Source of the DNA: AR5 sp041499965
Lineage (GTDB): Bacteria; Methylomirabilota; Methylomirabilia; Rokubacteriales; CSP1-6
DNA length: 15,171 bases
NCBI GenBank assembly: GCA_041499965.1
Contig: JBGQLG010000134.1
Span: forward strand, 1 to 15,171
Reading direction: 5' to 3'
The notes beneath the pieces are model-generated. The model did no database searches, was not told where the DNA came from, and saw only the letters and a list, made by a program, of their open reading frames with translations. Made by a program: the position numbers and the translations under genes. This document shows, one piece after another, positions 5,479-13,229 of the stretch. The stretch's first letter is position 1. Each line of letters starts with the position of its first letter.

Positions 5479-5985
5479 ATGGGGGGACGCGCGACGCCGG
5501 GGGCGACCGATCGCGACGCTCACGAGCGGTTCATGCGACGCGCCATCGCGCTGGCGCGGCGCGGGATGAACGAGGGCGACGGAGGTCCGTTCGGCGCGGT
5601 CGTCGTCCGCCGGGGCGCGATCGTGGGCGAGGGCTGGAACCGGGTGGTCGCGACCCGCGATCCCACCGCGCACGGCGAGATCGTGGCGATGCGGGCGGCC
5701 GGCCGGCGACTGGCGAGCTTCCGCCTGTCGGGCTGCGACCTCTACACGACCGGCGAGCCATGTCCGATGTGTCTGGCCGCCGTCTACTGGGCCCGGATCG
5801 ACCGGATCTTCTTCGGCTTCATGCTGGCCGACGCCGCCCGCATCGGCTTCGACGATCGCGTCATCTCCCGCGAGCTCGCGAGGCCGGCCGCCCGGCGGAC
5901 GATTCCCGCGGTGCAGCTCCTCGCCGCCGAGGCCCGCAGCCTGGCCCGAGAGTACGCCGCGAATCCGCGCCGGGCAAAGTACTGA
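5479..5985 (+). CDS. guaD: Guanine deaminase-like nucleobase deaminase
   Basis: A 168-residue zinc-dependent deaminase of the cytidine/deoxycytidylate deaminase fold, closest by eye to Bacillus-type guanine deaminase, which converts guanine to xanthine. Visible features are GGPFGAVVV (35-43), DPTAHGE (61-67, with zinc ligand His65 and catalytic Glu67) and TGEPCPMCLAAVYWARID (from Thr91; zinc ligands Cys95 and Cys98). GFDD and ARRTIPAVQL follow, and the C-terminal RRAKY resembles the KKEY tail of B. subtilis GuaD. His-Gly-Glu replaces the commoner His-Ala-Glu, a tolerated variation. TadA-type tRNA deaminase is the alternative but lacks this tail. The start ATG lies 8 nt after TATAAT, without a Shine-Dalgarno. 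It sits between remnants of other genes and near pucG-puuE, which supports a purine salvage or degradation role. Confidence 0.85.
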   Translation: MGGRATPGATDRDAHERFMRRAIALARRGMNEGDGGPFGAVVVRRGAIVGEGWNRVVATRDPTAHGEIVAMRAAGRRLASFRLSGCDLYTTGEPCPMCLAAVYWARIDRIFFGFMLADAARIGFDDRVISRELARPAARRTIPAVQLLAAEARSLAREYAANPRRAKY

Positions 5986-6025
5986 GCGCGGTCGAGTTTA
6001 CGGTCGCCGACGTTCCGGGCGAAGA

Positions 6026-6109
6026 TAGCCGGACGAGCTGCGGCGACAGCTCGACCCACCGGTCGTAGCGGTACGCGCTGACGTGGTTGACGGCGACGTG
6101 GATGGCCAC
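6026..6109 (-). pseudogene. N-terminal remnant of a transglutaminase-like protein
   Basis: Twenty-eight codons from GTG 6109 on the minus strand read MAIHVAVNHVSAYRYDR then WVELSPQLVRL. This matches the start of bacterial transglutaminase-like proteins (N-terminal beta domain, typically VxHxTxYRYDRxVxLSPQxVRLRPAPH). After VRL the expected RPAPH continuation is lost and the frame enters unrelated sequence overlapping the 3' end of guaD in antisense. About 90% or more of the gene is missing. It is the second broken minus-strand gene beside guaD. Confidence 0.65.
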
Positions 6110-6488
6110 GGCCAGTGGCCCGCCCCGGTCCGCCGGTTCGTGATCGCCCGGTCGCCTGCGTCGAGCGCCATGAAGTCGATTCTAGCCCACCGCCGTTTGC
6201 GTGTTCGCTCTTGCTCTGGCCGGCCGCTCGCCGGCCACGCCCGGGTGGCTCGTGGTTGGTGTCACGTCGCCGTCGGGCGCTTGCCGGTGCAACCGATGTG
6301 CCCGGCCCGACCGGCGCCGCCTCAGAATCGCGTCGTCGCGGACGCGGCGTCAGCACGGCCATCCGGGCCCAGGTGGAGCCCCGGGACAGGAGACGATCGG
6401 GCAACAGCGGTCGCGGGACCTGCCCAGGAACCCGGCAGCCCGGGGAGCGTGCCTCATTGTCGGGCGCCGGCGCAGCGATCGTTCCCGC
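6110..6488. other. Non-coding spacer upstream of pucG
   Basis: I see no convincing gene here on either strand: the open frames are rich in Arg/Pro/Ala/Gly and match no family. One possible signal is TAGAAT on the minus strand (6184 to 6179), 7 nt before an ATG at 6171. That ATG opens MALDAGDRAITN, out of frame with the transglutaminase remnant. It could be the old promoter region of the lost gene. Confidence 0.4.
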
Positions 6489-6494
6489 TATGAT
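6489..6494 (+). promoter_or_regulatory. -10-like hexamer 8 nt before pucG start
   Basis: TATGAT, then eight bases, then GTG 6503. Spacing is identical to that at guaD and attE and predicts a leaderless pucG-puuE message. No -35 consensus was found at 16-19 bp upstream. Confidence 0.5.
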
Positions 6495-6502
6495 GAGCGC
6501 CT

Positions 6503-7750
6503 GTGACGACGCGGTTCCGCGACCTCTTGCCCAGTGCCCGCCTCTTGCTCGGCCCGGGGCCGACCATGGCCGACCCGCGCGTTCTCCGCGCGATGGCCAC
6601 GCCGCTGCTCGGCCAGTTCGACCCCGAGTTCACCGCGATCATGAACGAGGTGGTGGCGCTCAGCCGCTTCGCCTTCCAGACGGACAACGCGTTCGCCTTC
6701 CCCGTCTCGGGCACCGGCCGGGCCGGGCTGGAGGCGGCCATCACCTCGCTGGTCGAGCCGGGTGATCGCGTGGTCGTGGGCGAGTGCGGGCGCTTCGGCC
6801 TGCTGCTGATCGAGATCGCCGAGCGCTGCGGCGCCGAGGTCGTCGCGGTGCGGCAAGCGTGGGGCCGGGTGATCGAGCCCGACCGCATCGCCGCCGCCCT
6901 GGCGGGCGGTCGCACGCGGATGGTGGCGATGATCCACGGCGAGACCTCCACGGGCGTGCTCCAGCCCCTCGAGGAGATTGCCCGGCTCGCCCGCGAGCAC
7001 GACGCGCTGCTCCTGGCCGACGCCGTGGTGACCCTCGGCGGCTGCGAGGTCGCCGTGGATCGCTGGGGCGTGGACGTGGCGGTGGCCGGCACCCAGAAGT
7101 GCCTGAGCGGTCCGTCCGGCCTGGCGCCGGTCACGTACAACGCGCGCGCCGCCGCCGTGCTCCGCACGCGCCAGAGCAAGGTGCGGAGCAACTACCTCGA
7201 CCTCGCCCAGCTCGCCGACTACTGGAGCCCGGCGCGCTTCAACCATCACACCGCGCCCACGTCTATGGTGTACGGACTCCGCGAGGCCCTGCGCGCGCTT
7301 CACGAGGAAGGGCTGGAGGCTCGCTTCGCCCGCCATCGCCTCCACGGCGACGCGCTCCGCGCCGGCCTCCAGGCGCTCGGGCTTGCGCTCTTCGGCCAGG
7401 AGGATGCGGTCCACCGGCTGCCGTTCATCACGCCGATCGTCGTGCCCGACGGCGTGGACGAGCTCCGCGTCCGGCGGCGGCTCGTCGAGGACTTCGGCAT
7501 CGAGATCGGCGCGGCATTCGGCCAGCTCCAGGGCAAGATCTGGCGCATCGGCACGATGGGCTACGCGGCCACGCGCCAGAACGTCCTGCTCTGCCTGGCC
7601 GCGATCGAGCACGCGCTACGCGGCGAGGGGTGGCGGGCGTCCGCGGGCGCGGGTGTCGACGCCGCGGTCGCCCACTACGCCGCCGCCGGCGGAACGGCCG
7701 CGCCCGGTGTGGACGACAGCCTGGGCGCGCCCGGCGTCGGTCGGGTATGA
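6503..7750 (+). CDS. pucG: PLP aminotransferase class V, probable (S)-ureidoglycine-glyoxylate aminotransferase
   Basis: A 415-residue fold-type I aminotransferase of the alanine-glyoxylate/serine-pyruvate group. LLGPGPTMADPRVL (14-28) and SGTGRAGLEAAI form the N-terminal cofactor region; Asp173 in LADAVVTLGG contacts the pyridine nitrogen; Lys199 in AGTQKCLSGPSG is the Schiff-base lysine; FNHHTAPTSMVYGLREAL follows. Length and C-terminal extension fit PucG-like enzymes, which use ureidoglycine and glyoxylate in ureide degradation. Gln38 in LLGQFDP stands where many relatives have His and may mark ureidoglycine specificity. The partner gene decides the call: its stop overlaps the start of puuE (allantoinase) by ATGA. 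A plain alanine- or serine-glyoxylate aminotransferase is the alternative. GTG 6503 is supported by a TATGAT box 8 nt upstream. Confidence 0.8.
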   Translation: MTTRFRDLLPSARLLLGPGPTMADPRVLRAMATPLLGQFDPEFTAIMNEVVALSRFAFQTDNAFAFPVSGTGRAGLEAAITSLVEPGDRVVVGECGRFGLLLIEIAERCGAEVVAVRQAWGRVIEPDRIAAALAGGRTRMVAMIHGETSTGVLQPLEEIARLAREHDALLLADAVVTLGGCEVAVDRWGVDVAVAGTQKCLSGPSGLAPVTYNARAAAVLRTRQSKVRSNYLDLAQLADYWSPARFNHHTAPTSMVYGLREALRALHEEGLEARFARHRLHGDALRAGLQALGLALFGQEDAVHRLPFITPIVVPDGVDELRVRRRLVEDFGIEIGAAFGQLQGKIWRIGTMGYAATRQNVLLCLAAIEHALRGEGWRASAGAGVDAAVAHYAAAGGTAAPGVDDSLGAPGVGRV

Positions 7751-8664
7751 GCGCGTCGTACTATCCGCGCGACCTCGTCGGCTACGGTCGTACGCCCCCC
7801 GATCCGGCCTGGCCGGGCGGGGCCCGGCTCGCGCTCCAGATCGTCATGAACTACGAGGAGGGCGGCGAGCGCTCGGTGCTGCACGGCGACGCCGAGTCCG
7901 AGGCGTTCCTGCAGGAGGTGGTCGGCCTCACGCCGCTGCCCGACGTGCGCAATCTTCAGGTGGAGTCGATGTACGAGTACGGCAGCCGGGTGGGGTTCTG
8001 GCGGCTCATGCGCATGTTCGCCGAGCGCGACATCAAGATCAGCGTGTTCGCGGTGGCGATGGCGCTGGAGCGTCACCCGGAGGCGGCGGCCGCCATCGTG
8101 GAGGCGGGCCACGAGGTCGTGAGCCACGGCTGGCGCTGGATCGACTACCAGTTCGTCCCGGAGGACGTCGAGCGCGACCACATCCGGCGGGCGGTGGAGA
8201 GCCTCACGCGCGTCACCGGGAGCCGTCCCCTCGGCTGGTACACCGGTCGCCTGAGCCCCAACACTCGGCGGCTCGTGGTGGAGGAGGGCGGCTTCCTCTA
8301 CGACGCCGACGCCTACAACGACGACCTGCCGTACTGGACCGTGGAGGGCGGCCGCCCGCACCTCGTCGTGCCCTACACGCTCGACAACAACGACATGAAG
8401 TTCGCGATGCCCCAGGGCTTCAGCACCGGCGACGAGTGGCTGGCCTACGTGCGCGACGCGTTCGACGTGCTCTACGCCGAGGGCGCCGACCACCCGAGGA
8501 TGATGTCGGTGGGCCTACACATGCGTCTCATGGGCCGGCCCGGGCGCGCGGCGGCGCTGGCCCGTTTCCTCGACCACGTCGGGCGGCACGACCGCGTCTG
8601 GATCTGCCGGCGCCTCGACATCGCCCGTCACTGGATCGCCCGGCATCCGTATCGCGCTCGATGA
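7747..8664 (+). CDS. puuE: Allantoinase, polysaccharide-deacetylase type
   Basis: A 305-residue protein closely resembling Pseudomonas PuuE, an allantoinase recruited from the NodB/polysaccharide deacetylase family and reported to be metal-independent. It hydrolyses allantoin to allantoate in the cytoplasm. Hallmarks in order: YYPRDLVGYGRTPPDPAWPG at the N-terminus, NYEEGGERSVLHGD, ESMYEYGSRVGFWRL, EVVSHGWRWIDY, PLGWYTGRLSPNTRRLVVEE, YDADAYNDDLPYW, PYTLDNNDMKFA and MMSVGLHMRLMGRPGRA. There is no signal peptide and the length is full. It starts inside the stop of the upstream aminotransferase gene (ATGA), a tight operon. Its allantoate product would feed the step before ureidoglycine; allantoate amidohydrolase is not in the window. 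Confidence 0.93.
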   Translation: MSASYYPRDLVGYGRTPPDPAWPGGARLALQIVMNYEEGGERSVLHGDAESEAFLQEVVGLTPLPDVRNLQVESMYEYGSRVGFWRLMRMFAERDIKISVFAVAMALERHPEAAAAIVEAGHEVVSHGWRWIDYQFVPEDVERDHIRRAVESLTRVTGSRPLGWYTGRLSPNTRRLVVEEGGFLYDADAYNDDLPYWTVEGGRPHLVVPYTLDNNDMKFAMPQGFSTGDEWLAYVRDAFDVLYAEGADHPRMMSVGLHMRLMGRPGRAAALARFLDHVGRHDRVWICRRLDIARHWIARHPYRAR

Positions 8665-8687
8665 GTCGCCGGGCCTGAGCGGCCCCG

Positions 8688-8693
8688 TACAAT
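8688..8693 (+). promoter_or_regulatory. -10-like hexamer 8 nt before the ABC ATPase start
   Basis: TACAAT, then eight bases, then ATG 8702. It lies 23 bp after the puuE stop and would give the ABC operon its own leaderless message. Confidence 0.5.
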
Positions 8694-8701
8694 GGCGGGG
8701 C

Positions 8702-9418
8702 ATGCCCGGGCCCTCCGTCGAGCTCCTCCACGTCAGCAAGACCTACCGCGAAGGCGACGCCGAGCGTGCCGTGCTGAGCGACGTCTCCGTGGTGATCGAG
8801 CCCGGGGAGATCGCCGTCCTGGTCGGGCGGAGCGGGTCGGGGAAGTCGACGCTGCTCAACCTGATCGCCGGCATCGACCGCCCGACCTCGGGCCGCGTCG
8901 TGGTCGACGGCACCGATCTCACCGCGCTCGACGAGGACGCGCGCACGCGCTTTCGCCGCCGCCACATCGGCTTCGTCTTCCAGTTCTTCAACCTGATCCC
9001 GCTCCTCACCGTCGAGGAGAACCTGCGCCTGCCCCTCGAGCTGAACGGCATGGCCGACGCGGCGGGCGTGGCGCGGGCGCGCCGCCTGCTCGAGCGCGTG
9101 GGCCTCGGCGGCCGGGGCGCGAGCTTGCCGGACCGGCTGTCCGGCGGCGAGCAGCAGCGGGTGGCCATCGCCCGGGCGCTGGTCCACGACCCCGCGCTCA
9201 TTCTGGCTGACGAGCCCACCGGCACGCTGGACGCGGAAACGGCGGCGGCCGTGCTGGCGCTGCTCGACGGTCTTGCGCGGGAGGCCGGCAAGACGGTGGT
9301 CATGGTGACGCACAGCCGCGAGGTCGTCGGCGTGGCTGATCGCATCTTCGCCGTCCAGCGCGGCCGGCTCGTCGAGCAACCGGCCGCGCCCGGCGCCTCA
9401 GGCCGGAGCGGCCAGTGA
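8702..9418 (+). CDS. ABC transporter ATP-binding protein (AttE/YbbA/LolD type)
   Basis: A 238-residue ATPase of the MacB/LolD/YbbA class that powers FtsX-type permeases. Walker A GRSGSGKST (42-50), Q-loop Gln94 in FVFQFFNLIPLLTVEEN, signature LSGGEQQR (146-153), Walker B LILADE (166-171) with catalytic Glu171, D-loop TLDAET and switch His204 are all present. No residues are missing and the length is usual. It overlaps the permease gene by GTGA. With the following double-FtsX permease and AttH-like protein it forms an AttEFGH-like operon. Such systems do not import; they work on lipids, lipoproteins or extracellular products (family knowledge), and the substrate here is unknown. The start is supported by TACAAT 8 nt upstream. 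Confidence 0.93.
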   Translation: MPGPSVELLHVSKTYREGDAERAVLSDVSVVIEPGEIAVLVGRSGSGKSTLLNLIAGIDRPTSGRVVVDGTDLTALDEDARTRFRRRHIGFVFQFFNLIPLLTVEENLRLPLELNGMADAAGVARARRLLERVGLGGRGASLPDRLSGGEQQRVAIARALVHDPALILADEPTGTLDAETAAAVLALLDGLAREAGKTVVMVTHSREVVGVADRIFAVQRGRLVEQPAAPGASGRSGQ

Positions 9419-12021
9419 GACGGCAGCTCGCCCGGATCGCCGTCCGCCATCTCGGGCGGCATCCGTGGCAGCTCGGCCTGACCGTGCTCGGCATCGCGCT
9501 CGGCGTGGCCGTGGCCGTCTCGATCGACCTCGCCAACGAGAGTGCGCGACGGGCCTTCTCGCTGGCCACCGTGGCCGTCACCGGGCGCGCCACCCACCAG
9601 ATCGTCGGCGGCCCGTCCGGCCTGCTCGACGATTTCTACCGAGTGCTGAAGGTCGAGCTTGGGGTGCGCCTCGCGGCGCCGGTGCTGTCCGGGGACGTCG
9701 CCGCCGTCGACCGTCCCGGCCGGACCTTCACCGTGCTGGGCGTCGATCCGTTCGCCGAGGCGCCGTTCCGGCCGTACCTGAGCGACGAGAGCGGCGGGGC
9801 CGGGTCGAGTGCTCCCGGCGCCGCTGCCGGCGAGCGCCGCGAGCCGCCGCCTCGCGACCGCCTCTCCACCGTGGCCGCGCTTGTCACGCGCCCCGGCGCG
9901 GTGCTGGTGGCGCGGCCCACCGCGGGCGAGCTCGGCCTCGCGGTCGGCGATCGGCTCGCCGTGCGCGCCGCGGGCATCCGCCGCGAGCTGACGGTGGTGG
10001 GGCTGCTCGACCCCGGCGATCTGGCGAGCGCCCGCGCCCTGGACGGACTGCTCGTCACCGACATCGCGAGCGCCCAGGAGATCTTCGGGGCCGCCGGGCG
10101 GCTCGGCCGCATCGACCTCATCGCCTCCGACGACGCGGCCGGGCGCGCGCTGCTCGAGCGCATCGCGCGCGCCCTGCCGCCCGGCGCGGACCTGGTCACC
10201 GCCGGCGCGCGGGCCGGCACCACCGCGCAGATGATCCGCGCCTTTCAGTGGAACCTGACCGCGTTGTCGCTCCTCGCCCTGGTCGTCGGCATGTTCCTCA
10301 TCTACCAGACGATGACCTTCTCGGTGGTGCAGCGGCGTCCCCTCATTGGCGCGCTTCGCGCCCTCGGCGTGACCCGCGCCGAGATCTTCGCGCTGGTGAT
10401 GACCGAGGCCGCGCTGATCGGGGCGGTGGGGACGGCGGCGGGCCTGGCTCTCGGCCTCGGCCTCGCCCGCGGGCTGCTCGGGCTGGTGACGCGCACGATC
10501 AACGACCTCTACTTCGTGCTCTCGGTGCGCGACGTCGATCTCGATCCGCTCGCCCTCGCCAAGGGCGTGCTCCTCGGCGTGGGAGCGACGCTCGCCGCCG
10601 CCCTCGCGCCCGCCCTCGAGGCGACGGGCGCGCCGCCCCGCGTGGTGATGAGCCGGGGCGCGCTCGAGACGACCATGCGGCGGATGGTGACGCGCGTGAC
10701 CTGGCTCGGCCTCGGGCTGCTCGCGGCCGGCGCCGGGATCCTGGCCCTGCCGGGTGGCATCGCCGGGGGCTTCGCCGGCCTGTTCGTGCTGATGGTCGGC
10801 TCGGCGCTTGTCGCACCGGCCGCCGCGTTAGGGTTGCTGCGGCTGCTCCAGCCAGCGGCAGCCGCGGCGTTCGGCACGCTCGGCCGGCTCGCCACCCGTG
10901 GCATCGTCGCGGCGTTCTCCCGCACCTCGGTCGCCATCGCCGCGCTGATGATCGCGATGTCGGCGGCCATCGGCGTGGGGATCATGATCGCGAGCTTCCG
11001 CGAGGCGGTGGTGAGCTGGCTCGAGGGCACGCTGCGCGCCGACATCTACGTCTCGGCGCCGAGCCTGGTGGGCAACCGCCCGGACGCGACGCTTGAGCCC
11101 GCGCTGGTGGCGCGACTGGCCGCCACGCCCGGCGTGGCCCGCGCGGGCACCTCGCGCGGCGTCCTCGTCCCCGGCCCCGGCGGTCCGGTGCAGGTGGTCG
11201 CGCTCGACGTCGATCCGGCGCGGCCCCCGCGCTGGCGCTTCCGCGAGGGGAGCGCGGACGCGGTCTGGGCCGAGGGCGGCGAGGCGGCGATCGTGTCCGA
11301 GCCCTACGCCAACCGCCGCGGCGCGCGCGTGGGTGACGCCGTCCGGCTTCGCACCGACCGGGGTGAGCGCGACTTCCGGGTGGGCGGCGTGTTCTACGAC
11401 TACGGCTCGAGCGCGGGCGTGGTGGTGATGAGCCGGCGGACCTACGATCGCTCCTGGGACGATCGCAAGATCTCGGGCGTCGCCATCGAGGCCTCGCCCG
11501 GGGTCGACCTCGGCACGCTGATGGCGGAGCTTCGCGCGCGGGCCGCCGGCGATCAGGAGATCGTCGTCCGCTCGAACCGCGCGCTGCGCGAGGCGTCGCT
11601 CGCGATCTTCGACCGCACCTTCGCCATCACCGGCGTGCTGCGCACGCTTACCGTCGCGGTCGCCTTCATCGGCATGCTGGCCGCGCTCATGGCCCTGCAG
11701 CTCGAGCGGGCCCGCGAGATCGCCGTGCTCCGGACGCTGGGCCTGACGCCGCGCCAGGTGTGGGGGCTCGTCACCGCCGAGACCGGGCTGATGGGCCTGC
11801 TGGCCGGCCTGCTCGCCGTGCCCGGCGGACTGATGCTGGCGGGGATCCTGGTGTTCGTCATCAACCGCCGCTCGTTCGGCTGGACCATGCCCATCGACCC
11901 CTCGCCGGCGATCCTCCTTCAGGGCGTCGTGCTCTCGGTGCTGGCGGCGGTGCTGGCCGGGCTCTATCCCGCGTGGAGAATGGCCCGCGCCCTGCCCGCC
12001 GATGCGCTCCGCGATGAGTAG
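9415..12021 (+). CDS. Double FtsX-domain ABC permease (AttF-AttG/YbbP type)
   Basis: An 868-residue inner-membrane permease with about ten predicted helices. TM1 is near residues 18-37, then a large extracytoplasmic MacB-like domain (about 40-275). An FtsX core follows at about 279-300, 328-353 and 382-402, then two helices at about 430-480 and one at 502-530. A second periplasmic domain (about 531-740) precedes a second FtsX core at 742-763, 787-818 and 831-856. The coupling-helix-like stretches GALRALGVTRAEIFALV and AVLRTLGLTPRQVWGLV, which contact the ATPase, occur in each half. The layout matches E. coli YbbP and could represent AttF and AttG in one chain. GTG 9415 overlaps the ATPase stop. 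It ends at TAG 12019-12021, inside the start region of the AttH-like gene. Confidence 0.92.
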   Translation: MRRQLARIAVRHLGRHPWQLGLTVLGIALGVAVAVSIDLANESARRAFSLATVAVTGRATHQIVGGPSGLLDDFYRVLKVELGVRLAAPVLSGDVAAVDRPGRTFTVLGVDPFAEAPFRPYLSDESGGAGSSAPGAAAGERREPPPRDRLSTVAALVTRPGAVLVARPTAGELGLAVGDRLAVRAAGIRRELTVVGLLDPGDLASARALDGLLVTDIASAQEIFGAAGRLGRIDLIASDDAAGRALLERIARALPPGADLVTAGARAGTTAQMIRAFQWNLTALSLLALVVGMFLIYQTMTFSVVQRRPLIGALRALGVTRAEIFALVMTEAALIGAVGTAAGLALGLGLARGLLGLVTRTINDLYFVLSVRDVDLDPLALAKGVLLGVGATLAAALAPALEATGAPPRVVMSRGALETTMRRMVTRVTWLGLGLLAAGAGILALPGGIAGGFAGLFVLMVGSALVAPAAALGLLRLLQPAAAAAFGTLGRLATRGIVAAFSRTSVAIAALMIAMSAAIGVGIMIASFREAVVSWLEGTLRADIYVSAPSLVGNRPDATLEPALVARLAATPGVARAGTSRGVLVPGPGGPVQVVALDVDPARPPRWRFREGSADAVWAEGGEAAIVSEPYANRRGARVGDAVRLRTDRGERDFRVGGVFYDYGSSAGVVVMSRRTYDRSWDDRKISGVAIEASPGVDLGTLMAELRARAAGDQEIVVRSNRALREASLAIFDRTFAITGVLRTLTVAVAFIGMLAALMALQLERAREIAVLRTLGLTPRQVWGLVTAETGLMGLLAGLLAVPGGLMLAGILVFVINRRSFGWTMPIDPSPAILLQGVVLSVLAAVLAGLYPAWRMARALPADALRDE

Positions 12022-13195
12022 GACGAAGCGCGCGGCCGTCGGCCTGGCGGCGGCCCTCGTCTCGGTGGGCGCGATCGCCGCCATCGCGCTCTGGCCCGGC
12101 GGCGAGGGCGCGGCGGGGCGAGGCGGCGTGCAGGCGAGCCTGGCGGTGAGCGCGGCGCTCGGCTCGGGCGACCTGGCCGGCTTCGCGCGCGCGATGGCGC
12201 CGCGCCCGTTCTCGTTTCCGGCGGACCACGGGCCCCACGCCGAGTTCCGCACCGAGTGGTGGTACTACACGGGCAATCTCGAGACCTCGGCGGGACGCCA
12301 CTTTGGCTTTCAGCTCACGTTCTTCCGTACCGCGCTGGCATCGCCCGCGGCCGTCGCCGCCACGCGCGCGTCCGCGTGGTCGGCCAGCCAGCTTTACCTC
12401 GCGCACTTCGCGCTCACCGACACCGCGGGCCGGCGCTTTCACGCGCGGAGCCGGCTGAGCCGGGACGCGCTGGGCCTGGCCGGGGCGCGGGCGATCCCGT
12501 TCCATGTCTGGACCGAGGACTGGTCGGCGGAGAGCGAGGCCGCCAGCGGCCTACCCGTTCGGCTCCGCGCCGGCGAGGGAGACGTCGCCATCGACCTGGT
12601 TCTCGCGAGCGACAAGCCCGCGGTGCTCCAGGGCGACCGCGGCCTCAGCCGGAAGGGCCCCGAGCCGGGCAATGCGTCCTACTACTACTCGCTGTCGCGG
12701 ATGAGCGCCCGCGGCACCGTGCGCGCGGGCGGCGAGTCGCACCCGGTGTCCGGTCTGGCCTGGATGGACCGCGAGTGGAGTACCAGCGCGCTCGGCCCGG
12801 ACCTGGTCGGCTGGGACTGGCTGGCGCTGCAGCTCGACGACGGGCGCGACCTCATGGTGTACCGCCTCCGCCGGCGCGACGGCGCGGCCGACGCGCACAG
12901 CGCCGGGGCGCTCATCGCCGGCGACGGCGCCACGGGGCCGCTGGCCCTCGGCGACGTGACGCTCGACGCGCTCGATCACTGGACGAGCCCGCGGAGCGGC
13001 GTGCGCTACCCGAGTCGCTGGCGCCTCACCATCCCCGGCTCGGCGCTCGATCTCGAGATCACCCCGCGGCTGGCCGACCAGGAGCTGATTGTCGGCCCGC
13101 GCTACTGGGAGGGCGCCGTACGCGTCGAGGGCACCGCCGCCGGCCGACCGATCGCCGGCCGCGGATACGTCGAGCTGGTCGGCTACGGCGAGTGA
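12014..13195 (+). CDS. AttH/CrtC-like lipocalin-domain protein
   Basis: A 393-residue protein of the AttH/CrtC (carotenoid 1,2-hydratase-like) family: two tandem lipocalin-like barrels. Hallmarks are FRTEWWYYTGNLE (from about 78), FGFQLTFFRTAL, YLAHFALTD, SYYYSLSRM, WMDREWSTS (250-258) and GWDWLALQLDDGRDLMVYRLR (from 266). The N-terminus (KRAAVGLAAALVSVGAIAAIALWP) is a membrane anchor or signal peptide without a lipobox cysteine, so the domain is probably periplasmic. ATG 12014 is chosen over in-frame ATG 12002: it overlaps the permease by only 8 bp and gives a compact basic n-region. Linkage with the ATPase and permease matches att-type operons. The family binds hydrophobic ligands, so it may accept or release the transported lipid; catalytic hydratase activity is not implied. 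Confidence 0.9.
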   Translation: MSRTKRAAVGLAAALVSVGAIAAIALWPGGEGAAGRGGVQASLAVSAALGSGDLAGFARAMAPRPFSFPADHGPHAEFRTEWWYYTGNLETSAGRHFGFQLTFFRTALASPAAVAATRASAWSASQLYLAHFALTDTAGRRFHARSRLSRDALGLAGARAIPFHVWTEDWSAESEAASGLPVRLRAGEGDVAIDLVLASDKPAVLQGDRGLSRKGPEPGNASYYYSLSRMSARGTVRAGGESHPVSGLAWMDREWSTSALGPDLVGWDWLALQLDDGRDLMVYRLRRRDGAADAHSAGALIAGDGATGPLALGDVTLDALDHWTSPRSGVRYPSRWRLTIPGSALDLEITPRLADQELIVGPRYWEGAVRVEGTAAGRPIAGRGYVELVGYGE

Positions 13196-13229
13196 GCGCA
13201 TCGCGAGGTCGCCCTCGCCCGGCGCAAAA

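Noticed and set aside
5999..6025. A second gene's C-terminus (ending YLRPERRRP-stop) fused to the transglutaminase stub
   Set aside because: A short frame-shifted tail exists on the minus strand, but nine residues match nothing I recognise, so no identity is claimed.
6110..6488. Further gene remnants or a tRNA in the spacer
   Set aside because: All six frames were read by eye; no conserved motif, T-arm sequence or cloverleaf was found.
6784..8664. Extended 626-codon version of puuE starting inside pucG
   Set aside because: Its first 321 codons read pucG in the wrong frame as low-complexity sequence; PuuE homology begins exactly at ATG 7747.
9465..11096. 543-codon frame overlapping the permease
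   Set aside because: Arg/Ala/Pro-rich frame-shifted reading of the permease gene; the true frame shows helices and FtsX motifs.
10828..12252. 474-codon minus-strand frame opposite the permease and AttH genes
   Set aside because: Shadow frame rich in Arg, Ala and His without recognisable domains.
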